Below, piece after piece: positions 8,169 to 15,226 of a stretch of 53,633 nucleotides of DNA. Source of the DNA: Cacconaster sp045601245. GTDB taxonomy: Bacteria > Bacteroidota > Bacteroidia > Bacteroidales > UBA932. Positions within the stretch are counted from its first letter, which is position 1; every line of letters begins with the position of its first letter. The notes under the pieces are model-generated. The model was given only the letters and a program-made list of their open reading frames with translations, was not told where the DNA came from and ran no database searches. The translations under genes were made by a program, and so were the position numbers. Where the stretch lies: contig JAZRZH010000011.1 in NCBI GenBank assembly GCA_045601245.1, forward strand, positions 1-53,633. The letters run 5' to 3'.

Positions 8169-10131
8169 CCTGAATCGCACCTGAACGGTATGCTGCCAGC
8201 AGCTGCTGCAGGTCATCAATCTGCGACTGCAGTTCCTTTCCGATATCCGTATCCTTCACCAGCTGGCGCTGAGCCGCAAATTCGAGGACTTTGGTCTCCG
8301 AGATGATATCCTTGCCATACTTGACTGCATTCTCGCGGCTTTCGAACGGCTCGTGCTGAACTAGTTTGAGCGACCGTGAGTTGTAGATCAGAGTATAGCC
8401 GGCAATACCGGTCTCACCCTGATAAGCCTTGGAATAGCCGCCGTCTATGACGAGCAGTTTGCCGCCGGCCTTGATCGGGCTTTCACCCTTGATGGTCTTG
8501 ACAGGAATGTGGCCGTTGATGATATGGGCGTGCTCCGTATCAGTCACGCCAAGTTCTCGGAGCACTTTGTCGCAGATCTCAGGTTTGTTCTTAAGCTCGA
8601 AATATGCTCCCATCACCTCCGTATGGGTCTCCTTTTCGGCTAGCAGATATCTCTCGAAGGTGGCCATCCTGTTCTTGTCAAACGGAGGAGCCACCGGTCC
8701 GCACCACTGATACCAGATGAAGTCACGACCATATTGGCTCATAGGGCTCTCCGCCGGCGCGTAATATGCTGCGCGGACCATTCTATCCACTTCGTCGAGC
8801 AGGGCCTTGCCGCAATATTTCTTCCCCTGAATCTCCATTTCCGCGAACGATCCGTCAGGATTGAGCGGGAAGGCGCCGTGGAAGAGTGCATTATTGTTGA
8901 CGACTTTATAGAGGGATCCGTGTTCGAGCATGCACTGCATATGCTTTGCAAGCCTCTGGCTTGACATGAAGCTCTTTGCGAGGTGATCGATGATCTCCTG
9001 CTCCTCCGGAGTGAGTTTGTACGGATCGGCCGGATCTATCGTCGGATATATCTTGTCGAGAAGCTCGTAGTCCTTGCCGTTGATATTGACGGTGCCTTTC
9101 TTGTAATCTATGCGGTGGAGCAGGTTGCGCTCCTCCATATGCCATTCCGGATGACGGGCGATGACACGGGACTCGACCTTGAACTGAATGACGGAAATGG
9201 CTTTGTGCATCCTTGTGATGAGGTCCGCCTGACCCGGATTGAGGCTCTCATAGACATTCGCCTTTGGTCTGAATACCTTTGTCTGTTCCTCAGTATATGT
9301 ATCCATCGCGAATGTCGCGAGCGGAAGCAGATTGATGCCGTACCCGTCCTCGAGGGTGGCCAGATTTGCATAGCGGAAGCACATTCTGAGCACGTTAGCG
9401 ACGCAGGCCCAGCTGCCGGCTGCCGCACCCATCCATACCAGATCGTGGTTGCCCCACTGTATGTCGAAGTTGTGATATCTGCAGAGCGTGTCCATAATCA
9501 GGTGTGCGCCCGGACCGCGGTCATAGATGTCGCCGATGATATGGAGGCTGTCGATGACTAGACGGTGGATGACATTGCAGATGGCACTTATGAAATTGTC
9601 GGCTCGCCCCGTGGAGATGATGGTATCGACAATGGACATCATATAATTGTGCTTGTTCTCATTGTCCTCGATCCATTCGTGCAGGAGTTCCTCGATGATG
9701 TATGAATAATCCTTGGGAAGGGCTTTGCGGACCTTCGAGCGCGTATACTTGGATGAGCAGACAGCAAGCACCCTGATAAGCCTGATGAGCATTGTCCTGT
9801 ACCACTCCTCCATCCTGACCTTGCTGCGCATCGATTTTTTGACCTGAGCAATCTTGTCTTCCGGATAATAGATCAATGTGCAGAGATCCTTGCGTTCGCG
9901 TTCCGACAGCGTGCTACCGAAGATATCCTCGACTTTCTGACGGATCACACCGGAACCGTTGCGGAGAATGTGCTCGAAAGCCTGGTTTTCACCGTGGATG
10001 TCGGTGATAAAGTGCTCTGTGCCTTTCGGCAGATTGAGTATCGCCTTGAGATTGATTATTTCACTGCAGGCGGACTGCTCCGTCGGAAAATTCTTCGACA
10101 GAAGTTCAAGATACTTGATATCTCTTTTCAT
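8119..10131 (-). CDS. fbp: Fructose-1,6-bisphosphatase class 3
   Basis: A 670-residue gluconeogenic enzyme converting fructose 1,6-bisphosphate to fructose 6-phosphate. It is the large metallophosphatase-type FBPase found in Firmicutes and Bacteroidota, unrelated in fold to the E. coli enzyme. Metal-binding motifs of the calcineurin-like fold are seen in order: FITDIHGE (about residue 42), IIGDIYDRGPG, QWGNHDLVWMGA and, later, INGHIPVK. Length is normal. The C-terminus overlaps the convergent thioredoxin gene by 50 bases, with both frames open. The promoter is shared back to back with the 2-hydroxyacid dehydrogenase (10154-10199). Confidence 0.94.
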   Translation of the reverse strand: MKRDIKYLELLSKNFPTEQSACSEIINLKAILNLPKGTEHFITDIHGENQAFEHILRNGSGVIRQKVEDIFGSTLSERERKDLCTLIYYPEDKIAQVKKSMRSKVRMEEWYRTMLIRLIRVLAVCSSKYTRSKVRKALPKDYSYIIEELLHEWIEDNENKHNYMMSIVDTIISTGRADNFISAICNVIHRLVIDSLHIIGDIYDRGPGAHLIMDTLCRYHNFDIQWGNHDLVWMGAAAGSWACVANVLRMCFRYANLATLEDGYGINLLPLATFAMDTYTEEQTKVFRPKANVYESLNPGQADLITRMHKAISVIQFKVESRVIARHPEWHMEERNLLHRIDYKKGTVNINGKDYELLDKIYPTIDPADPYKLTPEEQEIIDHLAKSFMSSQRLAKHMQCMLEHGSLYKVVNNNALFHGAFPLNPDGSFAEMEIQGKKYCGKALLDEVDRMVRAAYYAPAESPMSQYGRDFIWYQWCGPVAPPFDKNRMATFERYLLAEKETHTEVMGAYFELKNKPEICDKVLRELGVTDTEHAHIINGHIPVKTIKGESPIKAGGKLLVIDGGYSKAYQGETGIAGYTLIYNSRSLKLVQHEPFESRENAVKYGKDIISETKVLEFAAQRQLVKDTDIGKELQSQIDDLQQLLAAYRSGAIQVKGLFLREQSLHSREQ

Positions 10132-10153
10132 ACAGTATTATGGCCGGAGCCGA

Positions 10154-10199
10154 TTGATAATATTATTCAAAATTAGTAATTTTGCTTGAAAGAGACAAA
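10154..10199. promoter_or_regulatory. Interlocked divergent promoters of fbp and the dehydrogenase
   Basis: The 17-bp palindrome CAAAATTAGTAATTTTG at 10168-10184 holds two -7 boxes back to back, separated by a single G: TAATTTTG reading minus (10168-10175) for fbp and TAATTTTG reading plus (10177-10184) for the dehydrogenase. The -33 elements are TTG at 10154-10156 for plus and TTTG (plus CAAA at 10196-10199) for minus, each with a 20-base spacer. The two promoters occupy the same DNA and cannot be bound by two polymerases at once. Confidence 0.75.
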
Positions 10200-10201
10200 C
10201 T

Positions 10202-11152
10202 ATGAAACCTATCAAGATTATATTCCTTGACGCCGAGACCCTCGGGAATGACGTATCCCTCGAACCGATAAGCTCGCTTGGCGATTATACCGCATATCCA
10301 TCCACCGCACCGGACAAGGTGATTGAGCGCTGCAAGGGCTGCGATGTAGTGATTTCCAACAAAGTATACATCGGAAAGAACGAAATGGACGCACTCCCTG
10401 ACCTCAAGCTGATATGCGTTGCCGCGACAGGTACCAACAATATCGATATGGCATACGCCGCGGAGAAAGGCATTCCCGTCAGGAACGCAGTCAACTATTC
10501 GACTGAAAGTGTGGCGCAGGTGACGTTCGGATTCATCCTCAACCTTATCGGGAAATTCTCCGAATTCGACCGCTATGTCAAGAGCGGCGAGTATTCCGCA
10601 AGCGGATGCTTCACAAATGCGAACGTGCCGTTCTTCGAACTCTCCGGCAAGCGGATCGGCATCATCGGAATGGGCAATATAGGCAGCCGCGTCGCCGCCA
10701 TTGCCGAAGCATTCGGGATGGAAGTCGCCTACTACCCCACTTCTGGAATCGCGCACTGCGACAGATATCCGGCACTTACGCTTGACGGGCTCCTGTCTCA
10801 GAGCGATATAATATCAATCCACTGCCCCCTCAACGAGCGCACAAAAGGCCTTGTCAAATATGCGGAACTGGCCAGGATGAAGAGAAGCGGACTGATCGTC
10901 AACATGGGCCGCGGCGGCATCATCGATGAAGCCGACCTCGCACGTGCCCTGGATGAAGGCATCATTGCAGGCGCAGCAGCCGACGTCTTCACCAAGGAAC
11001 CGCTTCCTGCAGACCATCCTTTCCTGACAATGTCCCATCCGGAAAAAATAATGCTGACCCCTCACATAGGATGGGCCAGCAAAGAAGCTCGTGAATGCCT
11101 GATCCGCAAGATTGCGGAAAATATCATCAATAATGCCTGCCTCTGCAAGTAA
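10202..11152 (+). CDS. D-2-hydroxyacid dehydrogenase, glycerate/hydroxypyruvate reductase-like
   Basis: A 316-residue NAD(P)-dependent oxidoreductase. The Rossmann motif is GIIGMGNIGSRVA (about residue 152). The catalytic triad is seen as the Arg of NMGRGGIIDEADL, the downstream Glu of the TKEPLP region, and the His of TPHIGWASKEA. The closest types by eye are glycerate dehydrogenase/hydroxypyruvate reductase; phosphoglycerate dehydrogenase is less likely because there is no C-terminal ACT domain. It is transcribed divergently from fbp through interlocked promoters, which fits a role in three-carbon or gluconeogenic metabolism, but the substrate is not fixed by the sequence. Confidence 0.85.
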   Translation: MKPIKIIFLDAETLGNDVSLEPISSLGDYTAYPSTAPDKVIERCKGCDVVISNKVYIGKNEMDALPDLKLICVAATGTNNIDMAYAAEKGIPVRNAVNYSTESVAQVTFGFILNLIGKFSEFDRYVKSGEYSASGCFTNANVPFFELSGKRIGIIGMGNIGSRVAAIAEAFGMEVAYYPTSGIAHCDRYPALTLDGLLSQSDIISIHCPLNERTKGLVKYAELARMKRSGLIVNMGRGGIIDEADLARALDEGIIAGAAADVFTKEPLPADHPFLTMSHPEKIMLTPHIGWASKEARECLIRKIAENIINNACLCK

Positions 11153-11170
11153 GGCTGCTGAATCAACAAT

Positions 11171-11199
11171 ACAAAAAAGAAGCGAGCCGAAGGCCCGCT
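11171..11199 (-). terminator. Terminator of the tracrRNA
   Basis: An 8-bp stem (plus-strand AGCGAGCC at 11181-11188 and GGCCCGCT at 11192-11199, one G-U pair in the RNA) is followed on the minus strand by TTTTTTGT (11178-11171). Confidence 0.85.
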
Positions 11200-11250
11200 C
11201 CAAATGTTTTCACAACGGAATAATCCTTATTGTGAATTGCTTCAGTTTTG
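11171..11250 (-). ncRNA. tracrRNA of the type II-C CRISPR system
   Basis: Read on the minus strand, the RNA starts in an anti-repeat (11254-11230) complementary to the first ~23 bases of the CRISPR repeat, with one base missing opposite the repeat's TTT, which would leave a one-base bulge. Then follow AAGGATTATTCCG, GTTGTGAAAACATT and a terminal GC hairpin (AGCGGGCC, loop UUC, GGCUCGCU, with one G-U pair) ending in six U. This order (anti-repeat, AAGGAUUAUUCC nexus-like segment, GUUGUGAAAAC, terminator) is the form known for Bacteroidota type II-C tracrRNAs. Predicted length is about 78 bases. It lies about 750 bases from the array's start, on the side away from the cas genes. Confidence 0.88.
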
Positions 11251-11255
11251 TTCTG

Positions 11256-11288
11256 CAAATATATTAATTCAATTTCATTTTTCAAAAA
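11256..11288 (-). promoter_or_regulatory. tracrRNA promoter (TTTG-N19-TATATTTG)
   Basis: On the minus strand, TTTTTG (plus CAAAAA at 11283-11288) is followed after exactly 19 bases by TATATTTG (plus 11256-11263). This is a perfect Bacteroidota promoter and predicts a start near 11250, just inside the anti-repeat. Confidence 0.85.
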
Positions 11289-11300
11289 GCGTTTGTACGA

Positions 11301-11332
11301 TTTTGTCAGTGAAATAATATTTCATACTTTTG
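11301..11332 (+). promoter_or_regulatory. HEPN gene promoter, giving a leaderless message
   Basis: TTTTG at 11301-11305, a 19-base spacer and TACTTTTG at 11325-11332 form a perfect promoter. The HEPN ATG is at 11338, only 5 bases after the -7 box, where transcription itself should begin. The message would therefore be leaderless or nearly so. The -33 box is only 12 bases from that of the divergent tracrRNA promoter. Confidence 0.78.
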
Positions 11333-11337
11333 CAACA

Positions 11338-11727
11338 ATGGACGTAGATAAAGTCAAATATTGGAGCGAGGTATCTGACTATGACCTTGATACAGCTGAA
11401 GCAATGTTCAAGACAAAGCGATGGTTGTATGTGGGATTTATGTGCCATCAGACAATAGAGAAGATCTTCAAGGCCTATTGGTGCAGCAGAATCGAGGGCA
11501 CCAGCCCTATGTCTCACAATCTTATTAACATCGCCCAAAGTTGCGGACTGAACGCCCTGATGTCCGAGGAACAAAAGTTATTTATCAGCGAAATCATGCC
11601 GCTGAACATCGAGTCAAGATACCCTTCCTACAAGCAGGCTATAGCCGAAGGCTTGACGATGGAGAAATGCCGGAGTTTGATAGACAATACAAAATCTTTG
11701 CAGACATGGATAAAAGAACAGTTGTAA
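11338..11727 (+). CDS. HEPN-domain protein (toxin-like half of a HEPN/MNT pair)
   Basis: A 129-residue all-helical protein. The pattern YDLDTAEAMFKTKRWLYVGFMCHQTIEKIFKAY (split here at about residues 15-47), then MSHNLINIAQ, is that of the HEPN family paired with minimal nucleotidyltransferases. In many such pairs the HEPN protein is an RNase toxin. The classical Rx4-6H ribonuclease motif is not clear: the nearest is SRIEGTSPMSH with eight residues between R and H, so RNase activity is uncertain. The open frame extends upstream, but the ATG at 11338 is chosen because the promoter ends at 11332. It overlaps the MNT gene by 22 bases. It lies between the tracrRNA and the array. Confidence 0.82.
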   Translation: MDVDKVKYWSEVSDYDLDTAEAMFKTKRWLYVGFMCHQTIEKIFKAYWCSRIEGTSPMSHNLINIAQSCGLNALMSEEQKLFISEIMPLNIESRYPSYKQAIAEGLTMEKCRSLIDNTKSLQTWIKEQL

Positions 11728-12002
11728 GCATCGCCAAGCGATACAAACGTGCCGTGGTGAACACCATTGGCCCGGCGAAGGTGTATCTGTTCGGTTCGTA
11801 CAGCAAGGGTTGTGCCCGTCCGGACAGCGACATCGATATCGCAGTCGTTGTTCCTCGCATCAATGGAGATTATCTTTCGATGGCTGCATCTCTATGGCGC
11901 ATCACAATGGATGTGAACACCCTCATCGAACCGGTGTTGATTGAAGAAGCCCATCCATCACCTCTTTATGAGGACATACTGCAAACCGGGATTGCAGTAT
12001 AA
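11706..12002 (+). CDS. Minimal nucleotidyltransferase (MNT, antitoxin-like)
   Basis: A 98-residue protein with the pol-beta-type signature GSYSKGCARPDSDIDIAVV, a full GS-x10-DxD motif at about residues 30-43; a third acidic residue may be in LIEPVLIEE. Known partners of HEPN proteins in this arrangement neutralise the toxin by AMP transfer. It starts inside the HEPN gene (ATG at 11706, 22-base overlap), so translation is probably coupled. Its TAA at 12000-12002 touches the first, truncated CRISPR repeat. The last codons (ATT GCA GTA) resemble a decayed stretch of repeat, which may mean that the gene's end was formed by repeat decay; that is inference. Confidence 0.85.
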   Translation: MDKRTVVSIAKRYKRAVVNTIGPAKVYLFGSYSKGCARPDSDIDIAVVVPRINGDYLSMAASLWRITMDVNTLIEPVLIEEAHPSPLYEDILQTGIAV

Positions 12003-13868
12003 TCTTTGACGTATAAGCCACAACCTCGCCACGCTTTCGGGCGGCCGCAATTCAGTTGTGAATTGCTTTCAGTTTTGTATCTTTGACGTATAAGCCACAA
12101 CAGCGGCAGCACCGTTGGTTACTGGGAGGTGGTTGTGAATTGCTTTCAGTTTTGTATCTTTGACGTATAAGCCACAACCTGCCCCTTGAGGGAGTAGTAA
12201 GTTGCAGAGTTGTGAATTGCTTTCAGTTTTGTATCTTTGACGTATAAGCCACAACACAAAGACCGGGATAAAGGATGGGACAATAGTTGTGAATTGCTTT
12301 CAGTTTTGTATCTTTGACGTATAAGCCACAACCGATTGAGGACTACATCCTGGCTCTCAAACGTTGTGAATTGCTTTCAGTGTTGTATCTTTGACGTATA
12401 AGCCACAACAGAGCAGCGCGAACATCAACACCAACCCCGTTGTGAATTGCTTTCAGTTTTGTATCTTTGACGTATAAGCCACAACAGCTATTGCAACCAT
12501 CACCGCATCGTTTCGTTGTGAATTGCTTTCAGTTTTGTATCTTTGACGTATAAGCCACAACCGACATCACGGCTGCCATCGAGCTGATTAAGTTGTGAAT
12601 TGCTTTCAGTTTTGTATCTTTGACGTATAAGCCACAACAAAGGGCTATGAACATTATTACACAAATTGGTTGTGAATTGCTTTCAGTTTTGTATCTTTGA
12701 CGTATAAGCCACAACAATTAGGTATATTATAATGGATAATTCTATGTTGTGAATTGCTTTCAGTTTTGTATCTTTGACGTATAAGCCACAACGACAAATC
12801 GGAATTTTCAAAGAGATACGGTGTTGTGAATTGCTTTCAGTTTTGTATCTTTGACGTATAAGCCACAACACAAAGGTTGCATTGACCCGTTGCCACAACG
12901 TTGTGAATTGCTTTCAGTTTTGTATCTTTGACGTATAAGCCACAACATCCAGATGCTTCCGGCAACGATGAAATACGTTGTGAATTGCTTTCAGTTTTGT
13001 ATCTTTGACGTATAAGCCACAACAATACCGGGCCGTATATCCGGAAACCGTATGTTGTGAATTGCTTTCAGTTTTGTATCTTTGACGTATAAGCCACAAC
13101 CCATATTACGATAACCAGAATTAGCAATATGTTGTGAATTGCTTTCAGTTTTGTATCTTTGACGTATAAGCCACAACAACAACAACCTACACGAACCCGG
13201 CTGATGGGTTGTGAATTGCTTTCAGTTTTGTATCTTTGACGTATAAGCCACAACTCTTGTTCTCCGATATGACCAAATTCGGGCGTTGTGAATTGCTTTC
13301 AGTTTTGTATCTTTGACGTATAAGCCACAACAAGGCGATGGTGGTGAACTCGCCGCTTGCGTTGTGAATTGCTTTCAGTTTTGTATCTTTGACGTATAAG
13401 CCACAACTCTACCTCATCGTATCCTCTACCAAAGTGGGTTGTGAATTGCTTTCAGTTTTGTATCTTTGACGTATAAGCCACAACATATCCTCCTGAATAA
13501 CAAGATTGAGGTGGTTGTGAATTGCTTTCAGTTTTGTATCTTTGACGTATAAGCCACAACATAATAGCCTGAAAAGGTATGTATGGCAAGGTTGTGAATT
13601 GCTTTCAGTTTTGTATCTTTGACGTATAAGCCACAACAAGTTTTTTGGCGACGACTGACAGAGACCGGTTGTGAATTGCTTTCAGTTTTGTATCTTTGAC
13701 GTATAAGCCACAACTTTAACGATGACGCTAACGACCCTTTGTTTGTTGTGAATTGCTTTCAGTTTTGTATCTTTGACGTATAAGCCACAACGTGGATTCG
13801 CTGATGGTGGAATGACTTCTGGTTGTGAATTGCTTTCAGTTTTGTATCTTTGACGTATAAGCCACAAC
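12002..13868 (+). CRISPR. Type II-C CRISPR array, 24 full repeats plus one truncated, 24 spacers
   Basis: Full repeats are 47 bp and run from 12055 (12055-12101) to 13822-13868. A truncated copy (last 23 bases) lies at 12002-12024. Repeats start GTTGTGAATTGC and end GTATAAGCCACAAC, so the ends (GTTGTG/CACAAC) are inverted. Twenty spacers are 30 bases and four are 29 (12410-12438, 12486-12514, 13332-13360, 13485-13513). Only one full repeat differs, a T to G at 12382. The anti-repeat of the tracrRNA shows that the crRNA is the plus-strand transcript, spacer followed by the repeat 5' part. Each full repeat has TTG at positions 2-4, 19 bases, then TATCTTTG at 24-31, a complete Bacteroidota promoter pointing into the next spacer. 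Confidence 0.97.
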
Positions 13869-13921
13869 ATAGCTTCGCCAAAGAGTTGACTCACAAACGA
13901 TTGAGTCATAATTTAGAAAAG
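13869..13921. promoter_or_regulatory. Array flank at the cas2 side, candidate acquisition leader
   Basis: After the last perfect repeat come 53 bases without repeat similarity. They contain a 7-bp inverted repeat, TGACTCA at 13887-13893 and TGAGTCA at 13902-13908, 19 bases from the repeat edge. The flank is next to an intact repeat, while the other end of the array is truncated, so this is the more likely side for spacer insertion. The role of the inverted repeat (anchor for Cas1-Cas2 or a host factor) is inference. Confidence 0.45.
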
Positions 13922-13950
13922 AAAAAATCCGTCTTCTAGACGGATTTTTT
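13922..13950. terminator. Bidirectional terminator between array and cas2
   Basis: AAAAAATCCGTCT at 13922-13934 and its complement at 13938-13950 form a 13-bp stem with a TCT loop, carrying A6 on one side and T6 on the other. It can stop plus-strand array transcripts and minus-strand cas9-cas1-cas2 transcripts, which converge here. Confidence 0.9.
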
Positions 13951-13964
13951 GTTGATGTAGTTCA

Positions 13965-14297
13965 TTAAAATAATTCGAGCTGCTGGCCAATGACCGGAAA
14001 GTCAGTCTCTTTTTTCCCTATAAACAACTCCATGCTGGAAAATTGCCTGTCTGTGATATAAAGAATTCCAACTTTCCCATATTCGGGTAATATACGTTTC
14101 ACACGCGCCATCTGCATCTGTGCATTTTCATACGAAGGACAATGCCTTAAGTAGATTGAGAACTGGAACATAGTGAATCCGAATTCAATCAGGCTCTTTC
14201 TGAACTTGGCGGCAACCTTTCGATCCTTCTTTGTATCTGTTGGGAGATCAAACAGAACAAGAACCCACATTACTCGATACTCGTCAATACGTGACAC
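13965..14297 (-). CDS. cas2: CRISPR-associated endonuclease Cas2
   Basis: A 110-residue ferredoxin-fold protein that forms the Cas1-Cas2 integrase. MWVLVLFDLPTDTKKDRK holds the conserved Asp after the first strand, and RHCPSYENAQMQMARVKRILPEYGKVGILYITDRQF (read in two parts) is typical of type II Cas2. The start is a GTG at 14297, which overlaps the cas1 TAG by one base (TAGTG), so it is coupled to cas1. An internal ATG at 14270 is an alternative that would remove nine residues. It is the last gene of the cas operon, ending 15 bases before the bidirectional terminator. Confidence 0.94.
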   Translation of the reverse strand: MSRIDEYRVMWVLVLFDLPTDTKKDRKVAAKFRKSLIEFGFTMFQFSIYLRHCPSYENAQMQMARVKRILPEYGKVGILYITDRQFSSMELFIGKKETDFPVIGQQLELF

Positions 14298-15226
14298 TAC
14301 ATCTCAGGATATAATATGCGCCTCGACTCCCCTGCGAAACATTTACATAAAGAGGCTGTTGTTGTTGAGGCTGCTATCATAAGCGGACTCCTATGACCAT
14401 CGATATTCACATCAATGGTCGGAATTGACAATAACATTTTTTTCATATCCTTAGAAAGGGATGGCGAGGTATTACCAGATTTGATAATGTCTACCACAAG
14501 TTTATCTACATATGGCCTATAAGGCTCCATAATATCATCCGCAAGGCAGTATGCGTTGTATCTGTTGTGATGATGGATGCCCAATGTCGGAAGAAGGCCA
14601 CTTGATACCAAAGCCCTGGCAATTGTTGCCCGGACAATTGCGTACCCATAATTCAAAAGTGAATTAGGAGCCGGTCCCTCCTGTCCGCGCACAAAATAGG
14701 GAATATCAGTGAAAAGATTTTTCCAATAATATGCAGCAGCCCGCCCTTCAATATTATCCGGGTCACCGCTTCTGACATTGTTTGAATAATTGGTCATAAT
14801 CAGATGCGAGTTGCCGGTACTATACTCGAGTACAGATGCCTGATTCTCGATTTTCCTTTCAACAGTCTGCTGCCACAACTGTTTTTTTAGCGGAAGCGAT
14901 GCATCGATCTGACCCCTGAAACGTTCGTTTTGAATAGTATTACCGCATAATGGCAACATCAATCCGACTGGCATTGACTTGGAATCACATGTAATAATTG
15001 CGACATTATCATCAAGCAGAGCCTCAATGACTCCGGATGTGACCGTTATTTGCTTATGATCAAGGATCACGAATCCAATATCTTCAATCGGAACAGTTCT
15101 CACCTCCGGCTTTCCGTCATCCATTGGCAGATCCCAGTCTTCCGGTCTATTTATGACTAACTGCTTGAGCCGTAATGACAAATATGCCGGATTCCCGAAG
15201 TATAAAGTCTTCTTAATCATATTCAC
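14297..15226 (-). CDS. cas1: CRISPR-associated integrase Cas1
   Basis: A 309-residue protein, normal for type II Cas1, the catalytic subunit that inserts new spacers. Family features include the N-terminal beta domain (KTLYFGNPAYLSLRLKQLVI), the metal-site Glu in DNIEGRAAAYYW, the His in LPTLGIHHHNRYNAYCLADD, and acidic residues in ADDIMEPYRPYVD. It overlaps the end of cas9 by 14 bases and cas2 by one. A second ATG at 15220 (MIKKTLYFG) is an equally plausible start. With cas2 intact beside it, spacer uptake should be possible. Confidence 0.96.
   Translation of the reverse strand: MNMIKKTLYFGNPAYLSLRLKQLVINRPEDWDLPMDDGKPEVRTVPIEDIGFVILDHKQITVTSGVIEALLDDNVAIITCDSKSMPVGLMLPLCGNTIQNERFRGQIDASLPLKKQLWQQTVERKIENQASVLEYSTGNSHLIMTNYSNNVRSGDPDNIEGRAAAYYWKNLFTDIPYFVRGQEGPAPNSLLNYGYAIVRATIARALVSSGLLPTLGIHHHNRYNAYCLADDIMEPYRPYVDKLVVDIIKSGNTSPSLSKDMKKMLLSIPTIDVNIDGHRSPLMIAASTTTASLCKCFAGESRRILYPEM

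Noticed and set aside
12025..13821. Self-targeting spacers within this window
   Set aside because: No match was noticed by eye, but I could not search exhaustively; a proper search of spacers against the genome and phages is needed before any statement.
12069..13909. A row of ~60-75-residue minus-strand open frames with near identical sequences (e.g. the segment WLIRQRYKTESNSQ)
   Set aside because: They are translations of the CRISPR repeat in reverse; the 77-base period makes frames stay open. They are not genes.
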